Below are positions 53,752 through 63,626 of a stretch of DNA of 64,000 nucleotides, piece after piece; position 1 is the stretch's first letter, and every line of letters begins with the position of its first letter. The DNA is from Pelomonas margarita. Its GTDB lineage: Bacteria; Pseudomonadota; Gammaproteobacteria; Burkholderiales; Burkholderiaceae_C. The notes under the pieces are model-generated. The model made no database searches. It had not been told where the DNA came from and saw nothing but the letters and a program-made list of their open reading frames with translations. Where the stretch lies: positions 1 through 64,000 of the forward strand of contig NZ_JBIGHW010000015.1 of the NCBI RefSeq assembly GCF_043555875.1, in the 5' to 3' direction. The translations under genes were made by a program, and so were the position numbers.

Positions 53752-55793
53752 CGCGAGGCTCCCCGGGCGGGTGTGGACGCGGCGGCAGCGGCCGAGGCGG
53801 CGGAGGCGGCGGAGGCTGGTGTGGCCGGTGCCGAGGCCGCTTGGCCAGGCAGCGGCACGTCGGCCGCGCGGCGCGGCGTGCCGATGGGGGCGAAGGTCTG
53901 GCCCAGCTGCGTCTTGGCGATGTCTTCCTCGCTGGGGTAGGTGCCGGTCAGCAGGTAGTCGAACACGCGGCGTGCGATGGGCGCGGCCGCGGCCGAGCCC
54001 CAGCCCGCGTTCTCGACGATGACAGCCAGCGCCACGCTAGGCTGCTCCAGCGGCGCGAAGGCGACGTAGAGCGAGTGGTCTCGCTTGCGTTCGTCGGCCT
54101 TGATGGCGCTGTAGCGTTCGCCGGCGCGCAGGCCCACGGCCTGGGCCGTGCCCGTCTTGCCGCCGCTCTGGTAGGTCGCGCCCATGAAGACCTGGCGCGA
54201 GGTTCCTTCCAGCGTCACGCCGTTCATCGCGTTGAGGATCACGCCGACGTCGGCGGCCTTCAGCGGCAGCGGCTCGCGCGCGTCGCTGGCGATGCGGCGC
54301 TGCTCGTGGCGAGCCACGTCCTCGATCTCGCGCACTAGCCGCGGCTTGAAGCGCTGGCCGCCACTGGCCACCGTGGCATAGGCATTGGCCATCTGCAGCA
54401 TGGTGAAGTTGTTGTAGCCCTGGCCGATGCCTAACGAGATGGTCTCACCGGCATACCAGCGCTTCTGCTCCGGTGTCTTGAAGCGCCGGTCGGTGCGCTT
54501 CCACTCGGTGGACGGCAGCACGCCGGTCACCTCGCCCTGCAGGTCGATGTCGGTGCGGCTGCCCAGGCCGAACGGCGACAGCTCCTGGTGGATCAGGTCC
54601 ACGCCCATCAGATTGGCGAGGTCGTAGAAGTAGACGTTGCTGGACGACACGATGGCCGCGCGCATGTCCTTGGGCCCGGGCCGGTCGGCCTCGGGGCTGC
54701 CGAAGCTGCGGCCGCCGAAGCTGTAGACCAGGTTGTCCTGGATGACGACATGCGGCCCGCGCTTGCCGCTGGTCAGCGCGGCCATGGCCATCAGCGGCTT
54801 GAAGGTGGAGCCTGGAGGGTAGGTGCCGCGCAGCGCGCGGTTCAGCAGCGGCTTGTCGATGTCCTCGTTGAGCTCGCGCCAGCTGTCGGCGTCAATGCCG
54901 TCGACGAAGAGGTTGGGGTCGAACGTGGGCTTGGACACGAAGGCCAGCACCTCGCCGTTGCGCGGGTCGATGGCCACCAGCGCGCCGCGCCGCTCGCCGA
55001 ACAGCTGTTCGACGAGCGCCTGCAGCTTGATGTCGATGGACAGGTTCAGCGTGTTGCCGGGCGTGGGCGGGCGGTGGTCCAGCCGGCGCACCGCGCGGCC
55101 ACCGGCGCTGGTCTCGACCTGCTCGAAGCCGGTCAGCCCGTGCAGCTCACGCTCGTAGGCCTGCTCCAGCCCTAGCTTGCCGATGTACTCGGTGCCGCGG
55201 TAGTTGGCGAGGTCTTCTTCTTCCCAGTCGTCCATGGCCTTCTTCTCGGCCTGGTTGATGCGGCCGATGTAGCCGATCAGGTGCGAGCCGACCTCGCCCA
55301 GCGGGTAGGAGCGGAACAGCCGCGCCTTGATCTCCACGCCGGGGAAGCGGAAGCGCTGCGCCGTGAAGCGCGCGACCTCCTCGTCCGTCAGCTTGGTGCG
55401 GATGGGCAGGGAGTCGGTGTGCTTGGCCTCTTCCAGCAGGCGTTTGAAGCGGCGCTTGTCGCGCGGCTGGATGTCGATGAACTGACCGAGCTGCTCGATG
55501 GTCGCGTCCATGTCGATCACCTTGGCCGGGTTGATCTCCAGTGTGTAGGCCGAGTAGTTGCTGGCCAGCACGACGCCGTGGCGGTCCTTGATGAGGCCTC
55601 GGTTGGGCACGATGGGCACGACGGCGATGCGGTTGGACTCGGCCCGCTCGGCCAGGCTGTCGTGCTGCATGATCTGTAGCCACACCAGCCGCGCCACCAG
55701 CAGCCCGAAGCAGAACAACACGAAGGCGCCCGCCGCCAGCACCCGGGCGCGAAAGCGCGCCAGCTCCTGGTGCAGGTTCTTCAGGACGACCAC
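53748..55793 (-). CDS. mrdA: Penicillin-binding protein 2
   Basis: The ~681-residue class B transpeptidase has one membrane helix (VLAAGAFVLFCFGLLVARLV), a pedestal domain, and the catalytic SxxK (PPGSTFKPL), SSN (VSSSNVYFYDLAN) and KTG (GGKTGTAQAVG) motifs. A long Ala/Ser/Pro tail (about 645-681) is unusual in composition. It starts at GTG 55793, eight bases after the mreD stop. It works with RodA in cell elongation. Confidence 0.95.
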   Translation of the reverse strand: MVVLKNLHQELARFRARVLAAGAFVLFCFGLLVARLVWLQIMQHDSLAERAESNRIAVVPIVPNRGLIKDRHGVVLASNYSAYTLEINPAKVIDMDATIEQLGQFIDIQPRDKRRFKRLLEEAKHTDSLPIRTKLTDEEVARFTAQRFRFPGVEIKARLFRSYPLGEVGSHLIGYIGRINQAEKKAMDDWEEEDLANYRGTEYIGKLGLEQAYERELHGLTGFEQVETSAGGRAVRRLDHRPPTPGNTLNLSIDIKLQALVEQLFGERRGALVAIDPRNGEVLAFVSKPTFDPNLFVDGIDADSWRELNEDIDKPLLNRALRGTYPPGSTFKPLMAMAALTSGKRGPHVVIQDNLVYSFGGRSFGSPEADRPGPKDMRAAIVSSSNVYFYDLANLMGVDLIHQELSPFGLGSRTDIDLQGEVTGVLPSTEWKRTDRRFKTPEQKRWYAGETISLGIGQGYNNFTMLQMANAYATVASGGQRFKPRLVREIEDVARHEQRRIASDAREPLPLKAADVGVILNAMNGVTLEGTSRQVFMGATYQSGGKTGTAQAVGLRAGERYSAIKADERKRDHSLYVAFAPLEQPSVALAVIVENAGWGSAAAAPIARRVFDYLLTGTYPSEEDIAKTQLGQTFAPIGTPRRAADVPLPGQAASAPATPASAASAASAAAAASTPARGASR

Positions 55794-55801
55794 GGATGCG
55801 C

Positions 55802-56323
55802 TCAGAGCGGCCGATGCGCGTCGCGGTCCGGCGCGCGGCGCTGCGGCGCGAGCAGCAGCGCGCTCGCGACGGGCCACAACGCGGCCTCCAGGAAGGGCGC
55901 CAGCAGCACGTCCCAGCCCGGCCACATGCCGCCCACAGCCATGCGCACGAGCAGTGTCAGCACATGCGCGGCCACGAACAGCGGCAGGATCTGCACCGCC
56001 TGGCCGGCGAGGCTGAACCAGGCCATGCGCCGGTGCAGCGAGATCGCGCCGAAGCTCAGCGCGCTGTAGGCCAGCGCGTGCTGGCCCAGCACCGCGCCGT
56101 CATGCACGTCGATCAGCAGCCCGAACGCGAACGCCCATAGCACGCCCACGCGGCGCGGCTGGTGCACGCCCCAGAACGCGAGCACCACGGCCAGCAGGTC
56201 CGGCATCCAGGCCAGCCGGCCCAGCGGCACCATGTCGACCAGCAAGGCGAGCAGCAGCGAGAAGCCGATGAACCAGGGGTTGGCGGGGAGCAGCAGCTTT
56301 TCGGCTGCGCGCGGCATGATCAT
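55802..56323 (-). CDS. mreD: Rod-shape-determining protein MreD
   Basis: The 173-residue protein is a small polytopic membrane protein with five or six helices (FSLLLALLVDMVPLG, LLAVVLAFWGVHQPRRVGVL, WAFAFGLLIDVHDGAVLGQH), matching MreD. It is part of the elongasome. Its ATG overlaps the mreC stop by four bases. Confidence 0.93.
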   Translation of the reverse strand: MIMPRAAEKLLLPANPWFIGFSLLLALLVDMVPLGRLAWMPDLLAVVLAFWGVHQPRRVGVLWAFAFGLLIDVHDGAVLGQHALAYSALSFGAISLHRRMAWFSLAGQAVQILPLFVAAHVLTLLVRMAVGGMWPGWDVLLAPFLEAALWPVASALLLAPQRRAPDRDAHRPL

Positions 56324-57324
56324 GGCGTGGCTCCCGAGGCCTTGGCGGCCGCTTTCTCGGCGGCCTTCTCGGCGCGCTCGGCCTTCTTCGCGGCACGGGC
56401 GTTGGCCTTGGCCTCAGCAGCCGAAGCGGCCTCAGCCGCCGCCGCAACCTCGGCCTCGTGCCTGGCCGCGAGATGGCGGTCCATCGGCAGCAGCACCAGC
56501 ACGTGGCGGGCGCTGTCGGGCTGCGCGACGGGGGCGAGCTGCACCTGCGCGAAGCTGGAGTCGCCACGCCGCTCCACGGCTGCGACGCGCGCCACCGGCA
56601 GGCCTGGCGGGTAGATGCCGTCCAGCCCCGACGTGATCATGGCGTCACCCACCTTGATGTCCGCGTTGGCGGCCAGGAAGCGCAGCTCCATGCCGCTGCC
56701 GTCGGCGCGGCCGGCGGCCGCATTGCGCATCTGCGTGCGCGCGTTCAGCAGCGGGATGGCGGCGTCCTTGTCGGTCAGCAGCGTGACCTCGGCGGACAGC
56801 GGGTACACGCGCGTCACTTGGCCCAGCACGCCGGCCTCGTTGATGACCGGTGAGCCGGCCTTCACGCCCTGCGTGGCGCCGCGGTCGATGACGACGCGGC
56901 GCGAGAACGGATCCGGCGCCTCGAACAGCACCTCGGCGGCCAGCGACGGCACGACCAGCGCGGGCTGCAGCGCCAGCAGCTTGCGCAGGCTGTCGTTCTC
57001 GGCTTGCAGCGCGGCCACTCGGGCCAGGCGCTCGGCCTGCTGCGCCAGCTGCCGCTTGGCCAGGTCCTCGGCGGCCATCGCGCGCTGGGTGCCGCGCAGG
57101 TAGTCGCCGGCCTTCTCCCAGGCATCCACGGGCGTCAGCAGCAGGCGCTGCACGGGCTGCAGCACCAGTGCCAGCGCGCTGCGGGCCGGGTGCATGAGCT
57201 TGAAGCGCGCGTCCGCCACCATCAGCAGCAGCGCCAGTGCCGAACACAGCGCGAGCTTGGTCAGCGCCGACGGCCCCTGGCGGAACAGCGGCGGCGGGTT
57301 GCGGTCGAGGGTGCCGAGGGGCAT
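56320..57324 (-). CDS. mreC: Rod-shape-determining protein MreC
   Basis: The 334-residue protein has a membrane helix near 30 (LALCSALALLLMVADARF), a coiled coil (QLAQQAERLARVAALQAEND) and the MreC beta domain (VIDRGATQGVKAGSPVINEA, GVLGQVTRVYPLSAEVTLLT, GDAMITSGLDGIYPPGLPVA). The last ~50 residues are an Ala/Lys/Glu-rich helix not usual in the family. MreC links MreB to the periplasmic synthases. It follows mreB by 113 bases. Confidence 0.94.
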   Translation of the reverse strand: MPLGTLDRNPPPLFRQGPSALTKLALCSALALLLMVADARFKLMHPARSALALVLQPVQRLLLTPVDAWEKAGDYLRGTQRAMAAEDLAKRQLAQQAERLARVAALQAENDSLRKLLALQPALVVPSLAAEVLFEAPDPFSRRVVIDRGATQGVKAGSPVINEAGVLGQVTRVYPLSAEVTLLTDKDAAIPLLNARTQMRNAAAGRADGSGMELRFLAANADIKVGDAMITSGLDGIYPPGLPVARVAAVERRGDSSFAQVQLAPVAQPDSARHVLVLLPMDRHLAARHEAEVAAAAEAASAAEAKANARAAKKAERAEKAAEKAAAKASGATP

Positions 57325-57370
57325 CGCAGAAAGAAGGGGGTGATGCGCGCGGCTGTCAGCCGAGAGCCGG

Positions 57371-57423
57371 GCCGCCCCAAGGCGGCTGACGACCTTCTCG
57401 GAGGGTGGGCTCGGTACTCCGAG
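57371..57423. repeat. Two hairpins in the mreB-mreC gap
   Basis: GCCGCC-CCAA-GGCGGC (57371-57386) and CTCGGAG-N13-CTCCGAG (57397-57423) lie between mreB and mreC on the minus strand. They may damp read-through from mreB, or belong to the dispersed palindromes also seen at 60502 and 62051. Confidence 0.45.
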
Positions 57424-57437
57424 ACCGGGTGCTCACA

Positions 57438-58481
57438 TCAGTCAGAGGTGAAGATGCTGCCCAGGCGCTCCATGCGCTCCAGGGCCATGCCGCAGCCGCG
57501 CACCACGCAGGTCAGCGGGTCTTCGGCCACCAGCACCGGCAGGCCGGTTTCCTCGGACAGCAGGCGGTCCAGGTCGCGCAGCAGCGCGCCACCACCGGTC
57601 AGCATCATGCCGCGCTCGGCGATGTCGGCGCCCAGCTCGGGCGGCGTTTGCTCCAACGCGTTCTTCACGGCGGAGACGATCTGGTTCAGCGGGTCAGTCA
57701 GGGCTTCCAGGATCTCGTTGGACGAGATCGTGAAGCTGCGCGGCACGCCCTCGGCGAGGTTGCGGCCCTTGACCTCCATCTCCTTGACCTCGGAGCCCGG
57801 GAAGGCGCTGCCGATGTTCTTCTTGATGGCTTCGGCGGTCTGCTCGCCGATCAGCATGCCGTAGTTGCGGCGGATGTAGTTGATGATGGATTCGTCGAAC
57901 TTGTCACCGCCGACGCGCACCGAGCCCTTGTAGACCATGCCGCCCAGCGAGATGACGCCGACTTCCGTCGTGCCGCCGCCGATGTCCACCACCATGGAGC
58001 CCGAGGCCTCTGCCACCGGCAGGCCGGCGCCGATGGCCGCAGCCATCGGTTCCTCGATCAGATAGACCTCGCTGGCGCCGGCACCCAGTGCGGCGTCGCG
58101 GATGGCGCGCTTCTCGACCTGCGTGGAGCCGCAGGGCACGCAGATGATGATGCGCGGGCTGGGCTTGAAGGTCTTGCTGTCGTGGACCATCTTGATGAAC
58201 TGCTTGATCATCTGTTCGGTCACGACGAAATCGGCGATCACGCCGTCCTTCATCGGGCGGATCGCCTCGATGTTGCCGGGCACCTTGCCCAGCATGGCCT
58301 TGGCCTCGCGGCCGACGGCCTGGATGGTCTTCTTGCCGTTAGGGCCGCCTTCGTGGCGGATGGAGACGACCGAGGGCTCATCCAGCACGATGCCCTTGCC
58401 GCGCACGTAGATCAGGGTGTTGGCGGTGCCGAGGTCGATGGCCAGGTCGGTGGAGAAGTAACGGCGCAGGGAGGCGAACAT
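57438..58481 (-). CDS. mreB: Rod-shape-determining protein MreB (actin-like)
   Basis: The 347-residue actin homologue has IDLGTANTLIYVRGKGIVLD, CVPCGSTQVEKRAIRDAALG, YLIEEPMAAAIGAGLPV, VVDIGGGTTEVGVISLGG and MLTGGGALLRDLD. It organises lateral cell-wall synthesis with the genes downstream. The gap to the divergent gatC (58482-58691) should hold both promoters; no specific operator was recognised. Confidence 0.98.
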   Translation of the reverse strand: MFASLRRYFSTDLAIDLGTANTLIYVRGKGIVLDEPSVVSIRHEGGPNGKKTIQAVGREAKAMLGKVPGNIEAIRPMKDGVIADFVVTEQMIKQFIKMVHDSKTFKPSPRIIICVPCGSTQVEKRAIRDAALGAGASEVYLIEEPMAAAIGAGLPVAEASGSMVVDIGGGTTEVGVISLGGMVYKGSVRVGGDKFDESIINYIRRNYGMLIGEQTAEAIKKNIGSAFPGSEVKEMEVKGRNLAEGVPRSFTISSNEILEALTDPLNQIVSAVKNALEQTPPELGADIAERGMMLTGGGALLRDLDRLLSEETGLPVLVAEDPLTCVVRGCGMALERMERLGSIFTSD

Positions 58482-58691
58482 GGTGTGGCGCGGGGAGCCT
58501 CGCCGGCAGGGCGCGGCTTGAAATCGGGGGCTGAATAAGCAGCGAGGCCGCCCGGGCCGCGACGGAATGCATCGCGAAGCGGGCAGCCTCGAAGGCTTGC
58601 AAGATGGGCGGCGATAATAACCGAACACCCCTGTTTTGAGCCTGCCGACACGCGCTTTTCGGCTCAATCCTTACACCTGAAAACGCCCTCC

Positions 58692-58987
58692 ATGAGCCTC
58701 AGCCACGACGACGTGAGCCGCATTGCCAACCTGGCCCGGTTGGAGCTGCAGCCGGCCGAATCCGCCAGCCTGCTCGGCAACCTGAACGACTTCTTCAAGA
58801 TCGTCGGCCAGATGAGCGCCGTCGACACGGCCGGCGTCGAGCCGCTGTACACGCCGCTGTCGGCCATCCAGCAGGTGCAGCTGCGCCTGCGCGAGGACGC
58901 CGTCACCGAAAGCAACCAGCGCGAAGCCAACCAGCGCAGCGCCCCGGCCGTCGAGGACGGCCTCTTCCTCGTTCCCAAGGTCATCGA

Positions 58988-58991
<4 letters not shown>
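58692..58991 (+). CDS. gatC: Asp-tRNA(Asn)/Glu-tRNA(Gln) amidotransferase subunit C
   Basis: The 99-residue protein matches GatC: SHDDVSRIANLARLELQPAE, LNDFFKIVGQMSAVDTAGVE, LREDAVTESNQRE, and the C-terminal VEDGLFLVPKVIE. It stabilises the GatCAB complex that amidates mischarged tRNA. Its stop overlaps the gatA start (ATGA). Confidence 0.96.
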
Positions 58992-60475
<1,484 letters not shown>

Positions 60476-60501
60476 TGGCCCCCACGCTCACCATGTTCGC
60501 T

Positions 60502-60516
60502 GCCCCCCGAGGGGGC
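60502..60516. repeat. GCCCCC palindrome between gatA and gatB
   Basis: GCCCCC-CGA-GGGGGC, followed by GCCTCC-TTGA-GGCGGC, lies in the gatA-gatB gap. It is very like the hairpin core at 62065-62079 (GCCCCC-CAA-GGGGGC), so these may be copies of one intergenic repeat family of this genome. Confidence 0.5.
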
Positions 60517-60556
60517 GCCAGCCTCCTTGAGGCGGCTCTGCGGAGTCTGATCTGAC

Positions 60557-62008
60557 ATGCCCACGACCCACCAACTCATCCGCGGCTACGAAGTCGTCAT
60601 CGGCCTCGAAAACCACGTCCAGCTCTCCACGCAGAGCAAGATCTTCAGCGGCAGCTCCACCGCCTTCGGTGCGGAGCCCAACACGCAGGCGTCGCCGGTG
60701 GACCTGGCGCTGCCCGGCACGCTGCCAGTGCTGAACCGCGCCGCCGTCGAGCGCGCCATCCGCTTCGGCCTGGCGGTGGGCGCCAAGGTGGCGCCGCTGT
60801 CCATCTTCGCGCGCAAGAACTACTTCTACCCCGACCTGCCCAAGGGCTACCAGATCAGCCAGTTCGAGATCCCGGTGGTGCAGGGTGGCAAGGTGGAGTT
60901 CTTCGTCGGCGACAAGAAGCACGTCGTCAACCTGACCCGCGCCCACCTTGAGGAAGACGCCGGCAAGAGCCTGCACGAGGACTACCACGGCCAGTCCGGC
61001 ATCGACCTGAACCGCGCCGGCACGCCGCTGCTGGAGATCGTCTCCGAGCCCGACATGCGCTCGGGCGCAGAAGCCGCCGAGTACGCCAAGACGCTGCACG
61101 CCCTGGTGATGTGGCTGGGCATCTGCGACGGCAACATGCAGGAAGGCTCGTTCCGCTGCGACGTCAACGTGTCCGTCCGCAAGCCCGGCGAGCCCTTCGG
61201 CACGCGCCGTGAGATCAAGAACCTCAACAGCTTCCGCTTCCTTGTGGACGCGGTGAACTACGAGGTCAACTGGCAGATCGACGAGATCGAGGACGGCCGC
61301 AAGATCCAGCAGGCTACGGTCCTCTACAACCCGGACACCGGCGAGACCCGCGCGATGCGCAGCAAGGAAGACTCGGCCGACTACCGCTATTTCCCCGATC
61401 CCGACCTGCCGCCGCTGGTGATCGCACCGGAATGGGTGGAGCGCGTGAAGGGCGAGATGCCCGAGCTGCCGGCCGTGATGGCCGCGCGCTTCATCGAGGT
61501 CGATGGCCTGCCCGAGTACGACGCGACGATGATGACGCAGAGCCTGGCGACGGCCCGCTACTACGAGGCCGCCAAGGCCGCAGGAGCGGTGCCGAAGCTG
61601 GTGGCGAACTGGGTCATGGGCGAGATCAGCAAGCGGCTGAATGCGAGCGGTGGCGAGATCGACGCCGCGCCGGTCGGCCCCGAGCTGCTGGCCAAGCTGA
61701 TCGCTCGCATCTCGGACGGCACCATCTCGAACAACGCCGCCAAGCAGGTGTTCGAGGTGCTGTGGACCGGCGAGGCGAGCGACGTGGACGCCGTCATCGA
61801 CGCCAAGGGCCTGAAGCAGGTCAGCGACACCGGCGCCATCGAGGCCATCCTCGACGAGGTGCTGGCCGCCAACCAGAAGTCCGTCGACGAGTTCCGCGCC
61901 GGCAAGGACAAGGCGTTCAACGCGCTGGTGGGCCAGGCCATGAAGGCCACCAAGGGCAAGGCCAACCCGGCGCTGGTCAACGAACTGCTGAAAAAGAAGC
62001 TGGGCTGA
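60557..62008 (+). CDS. gatB: Asp-tRNA(Asn)/Glu-tRNA(Gln) amidotransferase subunit B
   Basis: The 483-residue protein starts with YEVVIGLENHVQLSTQSKIF and has VDLALPGTLPVLNRAAVERA, YQISQFEIPVVQGG, HLEEDAGKSLHE, LEIVSEPDMRSG and the tail domain ending NPALVNELLKKKLG. GatB activates Glu/Asp on tRNA and uses ammonia from GatA. It completes the gatCAB operon. Confidence 0.97.
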   Translation: MPTTHQLIRGYEVVIGLENHVQLSTQSKIFSGSSTAFGAEPNTQASPVDLALPGTLPVLNRAAVERAIRFGLAVGAKVAPLSIFARKNYFYPDLPKGYQISQFEIPVVQGGKVEFFVGDKKHVVNLTRAHLEEDAGKSLHEDYHGQSGIDLNRAGTPLLEIVSEPDMRSGAEAAEYAKTLHALVMWLGICDGNMQEGSFRCDVNVSVRKPGEPFGTRREIKNLNSFRFLVDAVNYEVNWQIDEIEDGRKIQQATVLYNPDTGETRAMRSKEDSADYRYFPDPDLPPLVIAPEWVERVKGEMPELPAVMAARFIEVDGLPEYDATMMTQSLATARYYEAAKAAGAVPKLVANWVMGEISKRLNASGGEIDAAPVGPELLAKLIARISDGTISNNAAKQVFEVLWTGEASDVDAVIDAKGLKQVSDTGAIEAILDEVLAANQKSVDEFRAGKDKAFNALVGQAMKATKGKANPALVNELLKKKLG

Positions 62009-62050
62009 AGTGAAGCCTGCCCCTCGCCCAGTCTTGCCCTGCTGAACGCA

Positions 62051-62092
62051 GGCAAGCCCGGTCGGCCCCCCAAGGGGGCGGCGATGCTTGCC
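62051..62092. repeat. Long nested hairpin after gatB
   Basis: An outer stem GGCAAGC...GCTTGCC (62051-62057 with 62086-62092) encloses GCCCCC-CAA-GGGGGC (62065-62079). It lies between the convergent gatB and DUF4124 genes and could end transcription from both sides. The core matches the repeat at 60502. Confidence 0.6.
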
Positions 62093-62164
62093 GGATCGAC
62101 CGGCAAGCACATCGTCAGACGGGCCGGCTTGGGGCGGCCCGGCGCTCGGCCCCAGGGAAAACGC

Positions 62165-62854
62165 TTAGCGCTTGGGTGCGGAGGCAGTGGCCGTCGGCGC
62201 CGCCTTGGGCAGCTCGCCCAACGGCGGCATGGAGCCGGGCGCCGCGCCGGCCCACAGCTTCTTCAGCCGTGCCAGTTCGGCGTCGTAGCGCGTGTTGATG
62301 CGCACGATCTCGGCCTTCTGGTTCTCGATGAGCACCTGCTGCGCCTCGACGCTGGCGTCGTTGGCGTCCAGCTGCTGCTTGAGCTTGGCCGGCAGCGGCC
62401 GGCCCCTGTAGAACTCGGCCTCGTCCAGCAGTGGCTTGCGCTCGGCACCGAGGTCCTTGATGCGGCGCTCGGAGATGCGCATGGCCTTGTTGGCGTCGTC
62501 CAGCGCGGTGTTGCGGGCGCGTTGGTGTGCTGCCTCGGTGGGGTAGCGCTGCACCAGCGAGCGGTCACGGCGGACGGCGTCCTGCTGGGCGATGCGCTCG
62601 GCTGCGGCGCGGCGGTCGGCGGCCTCCTTGGCGGCGCGCTCCTCGGGGCTGAGGAAGGGCGGCAGCGTCGTGCGCTGCGAGCCGTCGGTGTTGAGCACGC
62701 GCTGCTCGCGCGCCGTGCATTCGGCGATGGGGCGGTCGCTCGTCAGCCGCCGGCCGTCGGCCGTCGTGCAGGTGTAGATGCCCTTGCCCGGCGCACCGTC
62801 CTGGGCCCAGGCGGTGGCGGTGAGCAGCAGACCGGTGACGAGCAGCAGGCGCAT
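62165..62854 (-). CDS. DUF4124-type periplasmic coiled-coil protein
   Basis: The 229-residue protein has a signal peptide (MRLLLVTGLLLTATAWAQ) and a short DUF4124-like start: GIYTCTTADGRRLTSDRPIA with ECTAREQRVLN, a Cys pair. A long charged helix follows (about 70-200), likely a coiled coil, and the tail is Pro/Ala-rich. DUF4124 proteins are common periplasmic proteins of betaproteobacteria with no assigned function. Its ATG overlaps the pyrE stop (TGATG). Confidence 0.78.
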   Translation of the reverse strand: MRLLLVTGLLLTATAWAQDGAPGKGIYTCTTADGRRLTSDRPIAECTAREQRVLNTDGSQRTTLPPFLSPEERAAKEAADRRAAAERIAQQDAVRRDRSLVQRYPTEAAHQRARNTALDDANKAMRISERRIKDLGAERKPLLDEAEFYRGRPLPAKLKQQLDANDASVEAQQVLIENQKAEIVRINTRYDAELARLKKLWAGAAPGSMPPLGELPKAAPTATASAPKR

Positions 62855-63519
62855 CAGACCCCGTAACGCTCTCGGTAGGCCAGCACGGCCGGCCGGTGCG
62901 CGGCCAGCTCGGGCGCGCCGTCCAGGTAGGCCAGCAGGTCGGCCAGGCCGGCGATGGCGACGACCGGCAGCTGGTAGCGTTCCTGCACCTGCTGCACGGC
63001 CGACTGCGTGCTGTCCACGCCGCCCTCGGCTGCTTTCTCCTGGCGGTCCAGCGCGATGGACACGCCGCAGGGCGTGGCGCCGGCGGCCTCGATCATCTGG
63101 ATGGACTCGCGCACCGAGGTGCCGGCGGAGATGACGTCGTCGATGATGAGCACGCGGCCCTTGACCGGCGCGCCGACGAGAGTGCCGCCTTCGCCGTGGT
63201 CCTTGGCTTCCTTGCGGTTGTAGGCGAAGGGCACGTTGCGGCCGCGGCGGGCCAGCTCCATGGACACGGCAGCAGCCAGCGTGATGCCCTTGTAGGCCGG
63301 GCCGAAGATCATGTCGAAGGCAAGACCCGACGCGATCAGGCGCTCCGCGTAGAAGCCGGCCAGCCGGCCCAGCTTGGCGCCGTCATCGAACAGGCCGGCG
63401 TTGAAGAAGTACGGGCTGAGGCGCCCGGCCTTGGTCTTGAACTCGCCGAAGCGCAGCACGCCCGCCTCGACGGCAAAGGCAACAAAGGACTGGGCGAGTG
63501 GGTCGGCAACGGGATACAT
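62854..63519 (-). CDS. pyrE: Orotate phosphoribosyltransferase
   Basis: PyrE makes orotidine 5'-phosphate from orotate and PRPP in pyrimidine synthesis. The 221-residue protein shows GEFKTKAGRLSPYFFNAGLF, FGPAYKGITLAAAV, FAYNRKEAKDHGEGG and the PRPP motif VLIIDDVISAGTSVRES. It is the proximal gene of a two-gene unit with the DUF4124 gene. Confidence 0.97.
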   Translation of the reverse strand: MYPVADPLAQSFVAFAVEAGVLRFGEFKTKAGRLSPYFFNAGLFDDGAKLGRLAGFYAERLIASGLAFDMIFGPAYKGITLAAAVSMELARRGRNVPFAYNRKEAKDHGEGGTLVGAPVKGRVLIIDDVISAGTSVRESIQMIEAAGATPCGVSIALDRQEKAAEGGVDSTQSAVQQVQERYQLPVVAIAGLADLLAYLDGAPELAAHRPAVLAYRERYGV

Positions 63520-63547
63520 GTTGCAAAGATTCTAGGGGTCAAAAAAA

Positions 63548-63578
63548 GAGGCCCGACCCCTAGAAAGGGTTGGGCCTC
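63548..63578 (-). terminator. Intrinsic terminator of the TonB-receptor gene
   Basis: GAGGCCC and ACCC pair with GGGT and GGGCCTC around a 7-base loop, with one unpaired position on each side. On the minus strand seven T residues follow. It lies just after the receptor stop and upstream of pyrE. Confidence 0.88.
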
Positions 63579-63626
63579 CAGGTGATTCTCACCACGTCGC
63601 AGGTCAGGCCTGCAAAGCGTCAGGCG

